In this document: one piece after another, positions 51,533 to 59,905 of the stretch
Numbering within the stretch: position 1 is the first letter of the stretch
How the letters are laid out: the number at the start of each line of letters is the position of its first letter
Source: Schaalia sp. HMT-172
GTDB taxonomy: Bacteria; Actinomycetota; Actinomycetes; Actinomycetales; Actinomycetaceae
Length of the DNA stretch: 64,000 bases
Assembly (NCBI RefSeq): GCF_030644365.1
Contig: NZ_CP130058.1
Span: 124,001 to 188,000, forward strand
Direction: 5' to 3'
The notes under the pieces: generated by a model
The model's input: only the letters and a program-made list of their open reading frames with translations
What the model was told of the DNA's origin: nothing
The model's database searches: none
Position numbers and translations under genes: made by a program

Positions 51533-52321
51533 CTAGCGAGCCGTGTCGTGGGACGCGCCCCACCAGGCGATGCCCGCCGTGATAACCACCCACCCGACGA
51601 TGTTGAGCCACGCCGCCGTCGGCATCGGGACGGTACCGGCGACCGCGTAGATCGCCTGGACGGCGCCATACAGGGGCGTGAAGGGCGCGACGTGGGAGAC
51701 GAAGGGCGGCATCTGCTCCAGCGGGATGAACATGCCGGACACGAACGCGCCGAACACCATGACGAACGCCGAGGCGCTGTAGGCGTTCTCGCCCTTAATC
51801 GTGTAGCCGCACGCCAGGCCGATCAGCGCACCCAGCGCCGACAGCGCGACGACCACCGCGGCGCTGGCCGCCCACGCGCCCGCCGTCATCTTTGAGCCGG
51901 TAGCCAGACCAACACTGAAGCAGATGAGCGCGATGAACGCGCTCAGCGCCACCAGGGCCGTGAGGCGCACGAGGAGGATCACCCACGGCTGGATGGGGGT
52001 CAGCGCGTACATGCGCGAAATGCCGGTCGTGCGCTCGACGGACAGCGTCGCGCCGAGCGACCCGCCCACCAGGATGACGCCGTACGTGGTCATCATGACG
52101 ACCATCGCGGCGGCCACGTTGCCGCGCCCGGTCTGCGTGGTGCGCGCGGCCTCGGTCATCCCGAACATCGCGTACATGAACAGGGGCAGGAGCAGGGCAA
52201 ACGCCATATTCCATGGGTTGAGGATGTGCGACAGGAACGTCGCGCGCCACAGCTTCCCGGCCCCCGTGAAGGGGAAGGGGATCGGTCGGTCGGTGGTACG
52301 CGCGGGTGCGTGGGTGGTCAT
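51533..52321 (-). CDS. ABC-2 type transporter permease
   Basis: 262 aa from ATG 52321 with GAAGAAGGAATC before it. Six membrane helices of the ABC-2 family: FLSHILNPWNMAFALLLPLFMYAMFGM, VVMMTTYGVILVGGSLGATLSVERTTGISRM, then ILLVRLTALVALSAFIALICF and a GAFVSGMFIPLEQMPPFVSHVAPFTPLYGAVQAIYAV block, which is the standard C-terminal motif. Works with the ATPase encoded 104 nt upstream. Such exporters with DesKR regulators often handle antibiotics, lipids or lantibiotic-like peptides. No substrate gene is near. Confidence 0.9.
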   Translation of the reverse strand: MTTHAPARTTDRPIPFPFTGAGKLWRATFLSHILNPWNMAFALLLPLFMYAMFGMTEAARTTQTGRGNVAAAMVVMMTTYGVILVGGSLGATLSVERTTGISRMYALTPIQPWVILLVRLTALVALSAFIALICFSVGLATGSKMTAGAWAASAAVVVALSALGALIGLACGYTIKGENAYSASAFVMVFGAFVSGMFIPLEQMPPFVSHVAPFTPLYGAVQAIYAVAGTVPMPTAAWLNIVGWVVITAGIAWWGASHDTAR

Positions 52322-52425
52322 GATTCCTTCTTCGTGTGTCGTGTCTGCGTTCGTGGGGCGTGGGCTTCGGCGTCGGCCTCGGGACGAGGCTGGGGCCGGC
52401 TCATCGGGTTGGGCGTTCGTCACGC

Positions 52426-53148
52426 TCACTCGGCGTCGGCGTGGGAGGTGATGCGCTCGAAGACGTCTTCGAGGTCCTCGTTGTCGGCGACGACCTGCTC
52501 GGTGGGAGCGTCCAGGAGGACCTTCCCGGCGTCGATGATGACGATGCGATCGGCCTCCTTGCGGGCCTCGGTCAGGTAGTGCGTGGCGAAGAGGAGCGTG
52601 CGGCCCTCCGCGGCCTCGGCGTGCATCGTGTCCCAGAATGCGCGCCGCGCCAGGGCGTCCATGCCGGCCGTGGCCTCGTCGAGGATCAGGAAGTCCGGGT
52701 TGCCGGACAGGGCGAGGGCGAGGCGCACGCGCTGCACTTCGCCGCCGGAGAGCTTGTTGAGCGGGCGCTTCGCGAGCTTCGTCAGGTTCGTGCGCTCGAG
52801 GAGCTCGTCGGTGGGGATCGGATCGGCGTGCATCGCGGCGACCAGGTCGATCGTGTTGCGGACCTTCCCGTCGCGCGGTAAGGCACCGGTCTGGAGCATC
52901 GCGCCCACGAGGGAGCGGCGCACGGCCTCGCGTGGGCTCATGCCGTAGACGCTGATGTCGCCCTGCGTGGGGGTGGCCAGGCCGAGGACGATGTCCAGGA
53001 AGGTGCTCTTGCCCGCACCGTTGACGCCGAGGAGCGCCACGATTTCGCCGGGCATGAGGGTCAGGTTCACGCCGCGCAGGGCGTCGACGTGGCCGAAAGA
53101 CTGATGAATGTTCGTCGCCTGGAGGGCGGGCGTTGCTTGTGCGTTCAT
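52426..53148 (-). CDS. ABC exporter ATP-binding protein
   Basis: 240 aa from ATG 53148 with GGGAG just upstream. Walker A LLGVNGAGKST (near residue 40), signature LSGGEVQRVRLALAL and Walker B FLILDEATAGMDALAR followed by ATHYLTEA (switch His). The DEATAGMD form of Walker B and the short 'NGAGKST' loop are typical of daunorubicin/CcmA-type exporters. It heads the ATPase-permease-kinase-regulator operon. It is separated from the upstream intergenic repeats R16/R17 by about 170 bp that show nothing recognisable. Confidence 0.92.
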   Translation of the reverse strand: MNAQATPALQATNIHQSFGHVDALRGVNLTLMPGEIVALLGVNGAGKSTFLDIVLGLATPTQGDISVYGMSPREAVRRSLVGAMLQTGALPRDGKVRNTIDLVAAMHADPIPTDELLERTNLTKLAKRPLNKLSGGEVQRVRLALALSGNPDFLILDEATAGMDALARRAFWDTMHAEAAEGRTLLFATHYLTEARKEADRIVIIDAGKVLLDAPTEQVVADNEDLEDVFERITSHADAE

Positions 53149-53319
53149 GGCTCCCAGTCTGCGCGCGTTTAGGTGGGGCCGGAAGTGCCCTTTGATGCAG
53201 GAGGAGCCATGACAAATGTCAGGGGTGGGGGCTGTCACTCGCGCGTGGGCCCTCTGTCGCGTGTAATCCCGCCGTCAGCCGGTGAATGAGTTGCGCGGGA
53301 GTGGTGTCCTGCCCTGAAA

Positions 53320-53425
53320 GTCGCATGCAATTCCCCCAAGCGAGTTTTTTGAGATGCCCGGAAACGTTGGAATTGCAACGGCGCTATTTCAATATGTGAA
53401 AGGTTGACAGGGAAATTGCATGCGA
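53320..53425 (-). repeat. 107-bp family element R16
   Basis: Reverse copy, 106 bp, ATGCAATT-type ends with right end GGAAATTGCATGCGAA. The inner hairpin reads CGTTGGAATTGCAACG in a reverse-oriented core, the opposite of R12, so the hairpin itself has flipped. Confidence 0.85.
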
Positions 53426-53638
53426 AAACGTATCGGTTGGGCGGCCATACCCTTCAGTCGCGGACTCGCCGCCAGCAAACGGGGGAATTGCACCATTAGA
53501 GGTGCGACACGCCGACGACACGCCGAGGGGAGGCTTCTAATGCTGCAAAACCCCCATCGCCACCGGTGTGCCGAGCGCCGGTGGGCTCGGGCCAGGCCAC
53601 GGTGCCCGCGGGGGAAACGGGGTGAGCGCCAGATTAGT
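53426..53638. other. Region between R16 and R17 with a split terminal repeat
   Basis: GGGGGAATTGCA (53481-53492) and GTGCGAC (53502-53508) together resemble a right end of the family, interrupted by 9 bp. Probably a decayed copy. No gene is seen. Confidence 0.5.
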
Positions 53639-53745
53639 TTCGCACGTAATTTAACTCGGTCATTTTTCGAGATGGCCCACAAACGTTGCAATTCCAACGA
53701 TTGCGCTTCAAAGTCTGAAATATGTGGAGGGGAATTACGTGCGAC
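53639..53745 (-). repeat. 107-bp family element R17
   Basis: Reverse copy, 107 bp, ACGTAATT-type ends (CGCACGTAATTTAAC on the left, GGAATTACGTGCGAC on the right), hairpin CGTTGCAATTCCAACG. It is the second element in the same intergenic gap but of the other end type than R16. Confidence 0.9.
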
Positions 53746-53859
53746 ATTGGTGACCGGCGGGCATGACTGGTCAGTGCACAGCCACATGGCAGACCAAACA
53801 CGCAACCCGCCGCGAACGAGGAGGCAAGGGGGCCCGAAACGCGGGCACAGCAAACAGCA

Positions 53860-53891
53860 AGGGGCCCGAGGCGCTGCAGCGCCTCGGGCCC
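53860..53891. terminator. Perfect 32-bp palindrome after the oligopeptide ABC operon
   Basis: GGGGCCCGAGGCGCTG is followed by its exact complement. It lies 19 bp beyond the stop of the last gene of the minus-strand operon. Confidence 0.82.
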
Positions 53892-53910
53892 CCTCGCGTG
53901 TGCCAGTTGC

Positions 53911-55818
53911 TCACAGGTTGAGCTGGATGTTGCGGCCGGGGACGGCCTCGATCAGCTCGCGTGTGTAGTCCTGGACCGGGTTGTTGAACAGCTCGTCCGT
54001 CGAGTTGGCCTCGACGAGCTTGCCCTTCTCCATGACGATGACGTCGTCGGCGATCTGGCGGACGACAGCCAGGTCGTGTGTGATGAAGAGGTAGGACAGG
54101 CCCAGCTCCGCCTGCAGGTCGTTGAGCAGGTACAGGATCTGATTCTGCACCAGCACGTCCAGGGCGGACACGGCCTCGTCCAGGACGATGACCTCCGGGT
54201 TGAGCGCGAGAGCGCGAGCCACGGCCACGCGCTGACGCTGGCCGCCCGACAGCTCGTTCGGGTAGCGGCGCATGGCGCTGCGTGGCAGGGCCACCATGTC
54301 AAGCAGCTCGGCGGCGCGGGCGATGCGCAGCTTCTTCGGGGTCAGCTTGCGCTTCTCGGCCGCGGTCAGCGTACGCTTGCCCTCCGAGGCCTCGACGAGG
54401 GTGGTCATCCACTCTTCGGGCTCACGACCGGTCTCCTCGGCGCGCTTGATCTCCTGGACGGCGTACTCGAGGGTGCCGTAGCCGTGAATCTTCAGCGGCT
54501 CCTCGATGAGGCGGTAGATCGAGTACATCGGATCCAGCGACCCGTAGGGGTTCTGGAACACGGCCTGGAGACGGCGGCGCAGGCGGAAGAGCTCCGCGCT
54601 GGTCATTGTCGAGGTGTCCTGGCCGTCGAAGAAGATTGTTCCGGCGGTGGGCTTGAGGAGCTGCAGGATCATGTTCGCGGCGGTCGACTTGCCGGAGCCG
54701 GACTCGCCGACGACCGCGAGGGTCGTGCCGCGGCGCAGCTCGAAGGACACGTCATCGACGGCCAGGAAGGTGTTGTTGCCCTTCTTGGCTCCGCGAATGT
54801 CGAACTCCTTGGTGAGGTTTTCGACGCGGATGATGGCGTCCGTGGAGACGGATCCCTTGCCGGCGCCGGTGAGCTCCTCGTCGGTGACCTGGATGCCGCG
54901 CTTGTGGGCGGATTCGATGCGGGCCGAGGCCAGGGAGGGCGCGGCGGACACGAGGCGCTTCGTGTAGGGGTGCTGCGGGCGCTGCAGGATCTCGAGGGCG
55001 GGGCCGGATTCGACGATGCGGCCTCGGTGCATGACGACGAGCTGTTCGGCGCGTTCGGCCGCCAGGCCGAGGTCGTGCGTGATGAACAGGACGGCGGTGC
55101 CCATCTCAGCGGTCAGCTTTTCGAGGTGGTCGAGGATGCGGCGCTGGACGGTGACGTCCAGGGCGGAGGTGGGCTCGTCGGCGATCAGCAGTTTGGGGTG
55201 CGCGGCCATGCCGATGGCGATGAGGGCGCGCTGACGCATGCCGCCGGAGAATTCGTGCGGGAACTGCTTGGCGCGGCGTTCGGCGTCGGGCAGGCCGGCT
55301 TCCTCCAGGAGAGCGGTGACGCGCTCGCCGACCTCGGACTTGGGGACGACGTTGTTGGCGAGCAGCGCTTCCTTGACCTGGTAGCCCACGCGCAGGACGG
55401 GGTTCAGGTTGCTCATGGGGTCCTGGGGGACGAGGCCGATGCCGGATCCGCGCAGGGCCACCCATTCGTTGGTAGACAGGTTGGTGATGTCCTGCCCGTC
55501 GAACTCGATGGTTCCGCCCGCGACCTTGCCGGTGCCGGGCAGTAGGCCGATGACGGCTGCGGCCGTCGTGGACTTGCCGGAGCCGGACTCGCCGACGATT
55601 GCGACGGTCTGGCCGGGGTAGATGGTCAGGTTCGCGCCGCGAACGGCGGGGACGATGCCGGTCGAGGAGGTGAAGGTGACCTCCAGGTCGGTGATCTTGA
55701 GCAGGGGATTCTCGTCGTCGGGGTGGACGGGGGCCGAGGCCGCGGCGGGGGCGACGGCTCGTTCGACGATCTCTTCCATCTCCTTCTCGGAGAGGGGGGT
55801 GTTGTTCGTTTCGCTCAC
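53911..55818 (-). CDS. Fused oligopeptide ABC ATPase (DppD-DppF type)
   Basis: 635 aa. Two complete ABC domains lie in one chain: first domain Walker A GESGSGKST, signature FSGGMRQRALIAIGMAAHP and Walker B LLIADEPTSALDVTVQ; second domain GESGSGKSTAANMI, LSGGQRQRVAVARALALNP and VIVLDEAVSALDVLVQ. They match OppD/DppD and OppF/DppF respectively and energise peptide uptake. The second Walker B has DEAVS instead of DEPTS, as in many actinobacterial fusions. GTG 55818 overlaps the preceding stop as GTGA. The first gene of the operon's substrate-binding lipoprotein is separated by a hairpin. Confidence 0.94.
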   Translation of the reverse strand: MSETNNTPLSEKEMEEIVERAVAPAAASAPVHPDDENPLLKITDLEVTFTSSTGIVPAVRGANLTIYPGQTVAIVGESGSGKSTTAAAVIGLLPGTGKVAGGTIEFDGQDITNLSTNEWVALRGSGIGLVPQDPMSNLNPVLRVGYQVKEALLANNVVPKSEVGERVTALLEEAGLPDAERRAKQFPHEFSGGMRQRALIAIGMAAHPKLLIADEPTSALDVTVQRRILDHLEKLTAEMGTAVLFITHDLGLAAERAEQLVVMHRGRIVESGPALEILQRPQHPYTKRLVSAAPSLASARIESAHKRGIQVTDEELTGAGKGSVSTDAIIRVENLTKEFDIRGAKKGNNTFLAVDDVSFELRRGTTLAVVGESGSGKSTAANMILQLLKPTAGTIFFDGQDTSTMTSAELFRLRRRLQAVFQNPYGSLDPMYSIYRLIEEPLKIHGYGTLEYAVQEIKRAEETGREPEEWMTTLVEASEGKRTLTAAEKRKLTPKKLRIARAAELLDMVALPRSAMRRYPNELSGGQRQRVAVARALALNPEVIVLDEAVSALDVLVQNQILYLLNDLQAELGLSYLFITHDLAVVRQIADDVIVMEKGKLVEANSTDELFNNPVQDYTRELIEAVPGRNIQLNL

Positions 55819-56786
55819 TTGCGTGCCTTCGGGTCGAGGGCTTCGCGCACGGCGTCACCCATCATGATGAAGCTGAGGACGGTCAGGGCCAGGGCCGAGG
55901 CCGGGTAGAAGAGAACCATGGGGGCGTCGCTCAGCTGGTCCTTGGCCGTGGAGATGTCGGCGCCCCAGGAGACGACCGAGCTGGGCAGGCCGATGCCCAT
56001 GAAGGACAGGGAGGCCTCGGAGACGATGAAGGTGCCCAGTGCGACGGTCGCGTACACGATGATGGGGGCCATCGAGTTGGGGATGATGTGGCTCATGAGG
56101 ATGCGCGCGCGGGAGGCGCCGGTGGCGCGGGCCGCGGTGACGAATTCTTCGTTCTTCGCGCTCATGACGGATCCTCGCGTGATACGCGCGATGGAGGTCC
56201 AGGCGAAGGCGGACAGGACGACGACGACCATGGTGATGGAGCGCGAGTCCTTGAACATCTGCATGAAGACGATGGCTGCCAGGAGCAGGGGGATCGCGAA
56301 GAAGACGTCGGTGATGCGCGAGAGCAGGGAGTCGAGCCAGCCGCCGAAGTAGCCGGCGAGGGCGCCGATCGTGCCGCCGATGAGGGTGACGGCGATGGTC
56401 GTCAGGATGCCGACGGAGACGGAGGCGCGGGCGCCGTAGATGACGCGCGAGTAGATGTCGCAGCCCTGCTTGTCGAAGCCGAAGGGGTGGCTCCACAGCT
56501 CGGGGGCGCCCAGGGAGTTGGAGAGCACGCAGTAGCGCGGGTCCTGGCTGGTGAAGAGCCAGGGGAACACTGAGATCATGACCGCGAAGAAGATGATCGC
56601 GGCGGCGAACCAGAAGATTGGGCGGCGGCGCAGGCGCTTCCAGGCCTCGCCCCACATGGAGGAGGGGGCGCCCTCGTCGGGGACCGCGTCGACGGCGCCG
56701 AGGCCGGTCTCGTCGATGTCGGAGACGTAGTGGTCCTGTCCCGCGCGGGTGCGGGAAATGTTGGCGGAGGGGATGAAATCACTCAT
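55815..56786 (-). CDS. Oligopeptide ABC permease, OppC/DppC type
   Basis: 323 aa from ATG 56786, overlapping the previous stop by 8 nt. After a 60-residue cytoplasmic N-terminus come six helices: FWFAAAIIFFAVMISVFPWLF first, then the OppC signature GCDIYSRVIYGARASVSVGI and the EAA loop EEFVTAARATGASRARILMSHIIPNSMAPI that contacts the ATPase. GIGLPSSVVSWG and FYPASALALTVLSFIMMGDAVREALDPK end the protein as in the family. Confidence 0.94.
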   Translation of the reverse strand: MSDFIPSANISRTRAGQDHYVSDIDETGLGAVDAVPDEGAPSSMWGEAWKRLRRRPIFWFAAAIIFFAVMISVFPWLFTSQDPRYCVLSNSLGAPELWSHPFGFDKQGCDIYSRVIYGARASVSVGILTTIAVTLIGGTIGALAGYFGGWLDSLLSRITDVFFAIPLLLAAIVFMQMFKDSRSITMVVVVLSAFAWTSIARITRGSVMSAKNEEFVTAARATGASRARILMSHIIPNSMAPIIVYATVALGTFIVSEASLSFMGIGLPSSVVSWGADISTAKDQLSDAPMVLFYPASALALTVLSFIMMGDAVREALDPKARK

Positions 56787-57705
56787 AGCGGATCCTCGGG
56801 TCGAGCACGGCGTAGAGGAGGTCAACGATGAGGTTGGCCAGGATGTACACCAGGACGAGCACGGTCGTGATGGAGACGACGGTGGGGGCTTCACCCAGAC
56901 GGATGGCCTGCCAGAGCGTGCCGCCGACGCCGTTGATGTTGAAGATGCCCTCGGTGATGATGGCGCCGCCCATGAGGGCGCCGAGGTCGCCGCCGAGGAA
57001 GGTGGCAACGGGGATGAGGGAGTTACGCAGGATGTGGCGCGTCATGACGGCGCTGTTGGCCAGGCCCTTGGCGCGGGCGGTGCGCACGTAGTCGGCGGAG
57101 ACGTTCTCGGAGACGGACTGGCGGGTGAGTCGGATGACGTATGCCAGGGAGACGCCGCCGAGGACCATGGCTGGCATGGTCAGTGATGCCATGTTGACCG
57201 AGGCGCTGGCTGTGACCGGGAGGACCCCGAGTTTGAAGCCGAGGAGGAACTGGAGGACGAAGCCCAGGACGAAGGTGGGCACCGAGATCAGCAGGAGCGA
57301 GAACACGAGGATCGTCGAGTCGAACCAGCCGCCGCGGCGCACGCCGGCGATGACGCCCAGGGTGATGCCAAAGATGGATTCGATGGAGAGAGCGTAGATG
57401 GCCAGGGCGATCGTGGTGGGGAAGGCTCGTGCCATGACGTCGATGACGGGCTGCTGGTTGAAGGACTTGCCGAAGTCGAGGGTGAAGACACCTTTGAGGT
57501 AGAGCAGGTACTGCATCCAGAAGGGCTGGTCGAGGTGGTATTCGGCGCGGATCTGAGCGGCGGCCGCCTCGGTGAGGCCGCGGTCGCCACCGAGGGCGGC
57601 AACGGGGTCACCTGGCATCAGGTAGACCATCGCGAAGATCAGAAAGGTGGCTCCGAAGAAGACCGGGATGGTCTGGAGGAGTCGCCGTCCGATGTAGCGG
57701 AGCAT
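56779..57705 (-). CDS. Oligopeptide ABC permease, OppB/DppB type
   Basis: 308 aa from ATG 57705, chosen over an in-frame TTG at 57711 because AAAGGA gives 6-nt spacing. The N-terminal LRYIGRRLLQTIPVFFGATFLIFAMVYLMPGDPV is the classic OppB start. The EAA loop is SADYVRTARAKGLANSAVMTRHILRNSLIPV, and IFNINGVGGTLWQAIRLGE with the final DLLYAVLDPRIRYE complete the family pattern. Six helices. It precedes OppC with an 8-nt overlap. Confidence 0.94.
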   Translation of the reverse strand: MLRYIGRRLLQTIPVFFGATFLIFAMVYLMPGDPVAALGGDRGLTEAAAAQIRAEYHLDQPFWMQYLLYLKGVFTLDFGKSFNQQPVIDVMARAFPTTIALAIYALSIESIFGITLGVIAGVRRGGWFDSTILVFSLLLISVPTFVLGFVLQFLLGFKLGVLPVTASASVNMASLTMPAMVLGGVSLAYVIRLTRQSVSENVSADYVRTARAKGLANSAVMTRHILRNSLIPVATFLGGDLGALMGGAIITEGIFNINGVGGTLWQAIRLGEAPTVVSITTVLVLVYILANLIVDLLYAVLDPRIRYE

Positions 57706-58041
57706 GGGCAATCCTTTAGATTCGTGTCGAGGGATGGGCGCGGTGCCTTTCCCGTTCGTGCGCCCCGCTGGGGGCGGGGCTGCCTTTATGTCCCATCATA
57801 GGGTAAAGAATGGGCAAATGAGGCGTGGGGGACGTGATGTGGCCCGAGGATCAGTGCTTTTCCCTTGTTCGTGGGCGAAAGTGTGGCCCACATTGCGGGC
57901 GGCTGGTGCGGGGTGAGCACCTCACGGGGGCGCGGGCAGGCGACATATGCCGGTCTGATCGTGTTTGTCAGGTCGGGGTGCGCCGAGGGGGTGGGCGGCC
58001 GGTGCCGCCCACCCCCTCGGGTGAGGAGAGTTCCTAGGAAC
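57706..58041. other. Intergenic region between substrate-binding gene and permeases
   Basis: It contains the hairpin at 57983-58020 and otherwise nothing recognisable; a TATGAT-like hexamer on the minus strand (57795-57800) might serve a secondary promoter for the permeases but has no clear -35 box. Confidence 0.4.
57983..58020. terminator. Hairpin after the substrate-binding lipoprotein gene
   Basis: CCGAGGGGGTGGGCGGC pairs perfectly over 17 bp with its complement around a CGGT loop. It lies between the lipoprotein gene and its permeases, so it probably allows more lipoprotein than permease to be made. Confidence 0.8.
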
Positions 58042-59643
58042 TCACTTGCTCGCGTTCTTGGTGATCTCGGAGAGCATGGGCTGGCCCCTCCAGTCGAAGG
58101 TCACGTTGCTCACGTTCTTGGACCAAGCGCCGTTGACGTTGTAGTACCACAGCGGGATGACGGGCAGATCCTGCAGGAGGATCTCCTGGGCCTGCTGCAG
58201 GGTCGTCGTGGCTTCCTCGGCGTTGGCGGCGCCCGCCGCCTTGGTGATCAGGGCGTCGAACTCGGGGTTGGAGTAGTCACCCTTGTTCGAGGCGGCCTTG
58301 GTCACGTACAGGGGCTGCAGGAAGTTGTAGATCGACGGGTAGTCGCCCTGCCAGCCGGAGCGGAAGGCCGAGCCGATGGTCTGGTCATCTTCCTGCTGGA
58401 GCAAGGTCTTGAAGTCGACGATCGCCTTGCCCTGGGCGTCGATGTTCAGCGTGTTCTTGATGGAGTTGGCGGCAGCGTCCACCCATTCCTTGTGGCCGCC
58501 GTCGGAGTTGTAGGCGATCTCGAAGGTGCCGTCCCACGGGGCGATGGCGTCGGCCTGGGCCCACAGTTCCTTAGCCTTGGTCTCGTTGTAGGTCAGGACA
58601 TCGGAGCCGGGCAGGGAATCGGAGTAGCCCGGAAGGGTGGGGGCGGTGAAGTCCTTGGCCGGGGTGCGCGCGCCGGCGTAGATCGTCGAGGTGATCTCGT
58701 CGCGGTTGATGGCCATCGAGATGGCCTGGCGGCGCAGCTTGCCTTCCTCGCCCTTGAAGTGGTCGAGGTACTGCGGGATGGTCAGCGTCATGATGCCGGC
58801 GTAGGGCTCGTTGACGGAGGTGCCCGCGAAGGTCTGCTGGTAGGAGGCCATGGCGGAGGAGGGAACGGCGTCGAGGACGTCGACGTTACCAGCCTTGAGG
58901 TCGTTGTAGGCGGCATCCATCGAGTTGTAGAAGACGAAGGTCACGCCCTCGTTCTGGGGCTTCTCGTCGCCGACGTAGTTCTCGTTGGGGACGAGGGTAA
59001 TCTTGACGTTGTGCTCCCACGCGGAGTCGGAGGCCAGCTTGTAGGGGCCGTTGCCGACCGGCACCTGGCCGCCCTTGTCCGGGTCGTCCAGGGTCGAGTC
59101 GGGAAGCGGTGCGTAGGCGGTGTAGCCCAGGCGGGTGATGAGGTCGTAGGCGGGGGCCTTCAGCTTGATCGTGAAGGTGTAGTCGTCGACGATCTGGACG
59201 CCGGTCAGCTCGCCGACGCCTTCCTCATTGGTGCCTTCGAAGGAGTCGAAGAAGGAGGCCTGCTTCTGGTTCTGGGAGGTGACGAGGTTCCAGGCTCGAG
59301 TGAAGTTCTGGGCCTTGACGGGGGTGCCGTCGGAGAACTTGCGGTCCTGGTGGAGCTTGACGGTCCACAGGGTGTTGTCTTCGTTGGGCTCGATGGACTC
59401 GGCGACGTCGAGGACGGCCGTGCCGTCGGCCTCGTATCGGACGAGCTCGCTGAAGATCGCGGTGAGGATGCGGCCGCCGCCGGTCTCAGAGGTCTGGCCG
59501 GGCAGCAGAGCGTTCTGCGGCTCGGAGCCGTTGAGGATGATGGCGTTGTTGGTGGTGGTGGCGGATCCGCCGCCACCGGCGCAGGCGGTCAGCGCGAGCG
59601 CAGCCGCCGCGGGAATGGCGAGCCATGCCTTCTTCAGGTTCAT
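58042..59643 (-). CDS. Oligopeptide ABC substrate-binding lipoprotein
   Basis: 533 aa from ATG 59643 with GGAGG at -12 on the minus strand. The signal peptide ends in the lipobox LALTAC, so Cys21 would be lipidated. Family SBP_bac_5: the conserved start AIILNGSEPQNALLPGQTSETGGGRIL, the segment ADGTAVLDVAESIEPNEDNTLWTVKLHQDRKFSDGTPVKAQNF, and the late KELWAQADAIAPWDGTFEIAYN. Binds peptides for the adjacent OppBC-DppDF importer. The operon direction is lipoprotein, hairpin, OppB, OppC, ATPase. Confidence 0.94.
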   Translation of the reverse strand: MNLKKAWLAIPAAAALALTACAGGGGSATTTNNAIILNGSEPQNALLPGQTSETGGGRILTAIFSELVRYEADGTAVLDVAESIEPNEDNTLWTVKLHQDRKFSDGTPVKAQNFTRAWNLVTSQNQKQASFFDSFEGTNEEGVGELTGVQIVDDYTFTIKLKAPAYDLITRLGYTAYAPLPDSTLDDPDKGGQVPVGNGPYKLASDSAWEHNVKITLVPNENYVGDEKPQNEGVTFVFYNSMDAAYNDLKAGNVDVLDAVPSSAMASYQQTFAGTSVNEPYAGIMTLTIPQYLDHFKGEEGKLRRQAISMAINRDEITSTIYAGARTPAKDFTAPTLPGYSDSLPGSDVLTYNETKAKELWAQADAIAPWDGTFEIAYNSDGGHKEWVDAAANSIKNTLNIDAQGKAIVDFKTLLQQEDDQTIGSAFRSGWQGDYPSIYNFLQPLYVTKAASNKGDYSNPEFDALITKAAGAANAEEATTTLQQAQEILLQDLPVIPLWYYNVNGAWSKNVSNVTFDWRGQPMLSEITKNASK

Positions 59644-59840
59644 GGTTACTACCTCCTGGTTGATGGACGGGACCGGTGGGCTGTGCCCGTGGTCATGTCT
59701 TCGAGGGTAGCCGGTCGCGCGTGGAAGTAACCGGACGTGTCCATCATGTGCGCATTACATTTTGGTTACAAACGTAAAAAGTAGGTCAAATGATGGTGTG
59801 GGTCACATAAAACGGCGCAGTTGTGCCCATATTCACACGC

Positions 59841-59891
59841 GACGAGGCCGGGGCGCGGAACGCGAACACGCTCCCCAGCCCCGGCCTCGTC
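59841..59891. terminator. Inverted repeat made of two copies of the recurrent 14-mer
   Basis: GACGAGGCCGGGGC (59841-59854) and its complement (59878-59891) flank a 23-nt loop. The stem is 14 bp. It is just beyond the stop of the betaine-type substrate-binding gene on the minus strand, so it may end that operon. Confidence 0.65.
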
Positions 59892-59905
59892 CCACGCGGG
59901 TGTTC

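Noticed and set aside
1121-53745. Reading the 107-bp elements as ordinary transcription terminators
   Set aside because: They occur in divergent promoter regions as well as after genes, lack consistent U-runs, and true hairpin terminators here (6639, 17660, 47061, 53860, 57983) have a different, shorter form.
57865-59730. Long plus-strand open frame opposite the peptide-binding lipoprotein
   Set aside because: It is a GC-rich antisense frame, mirror to a clear lipoprotein gene, with Gly/Val/Asp-rich composition and no motifs.
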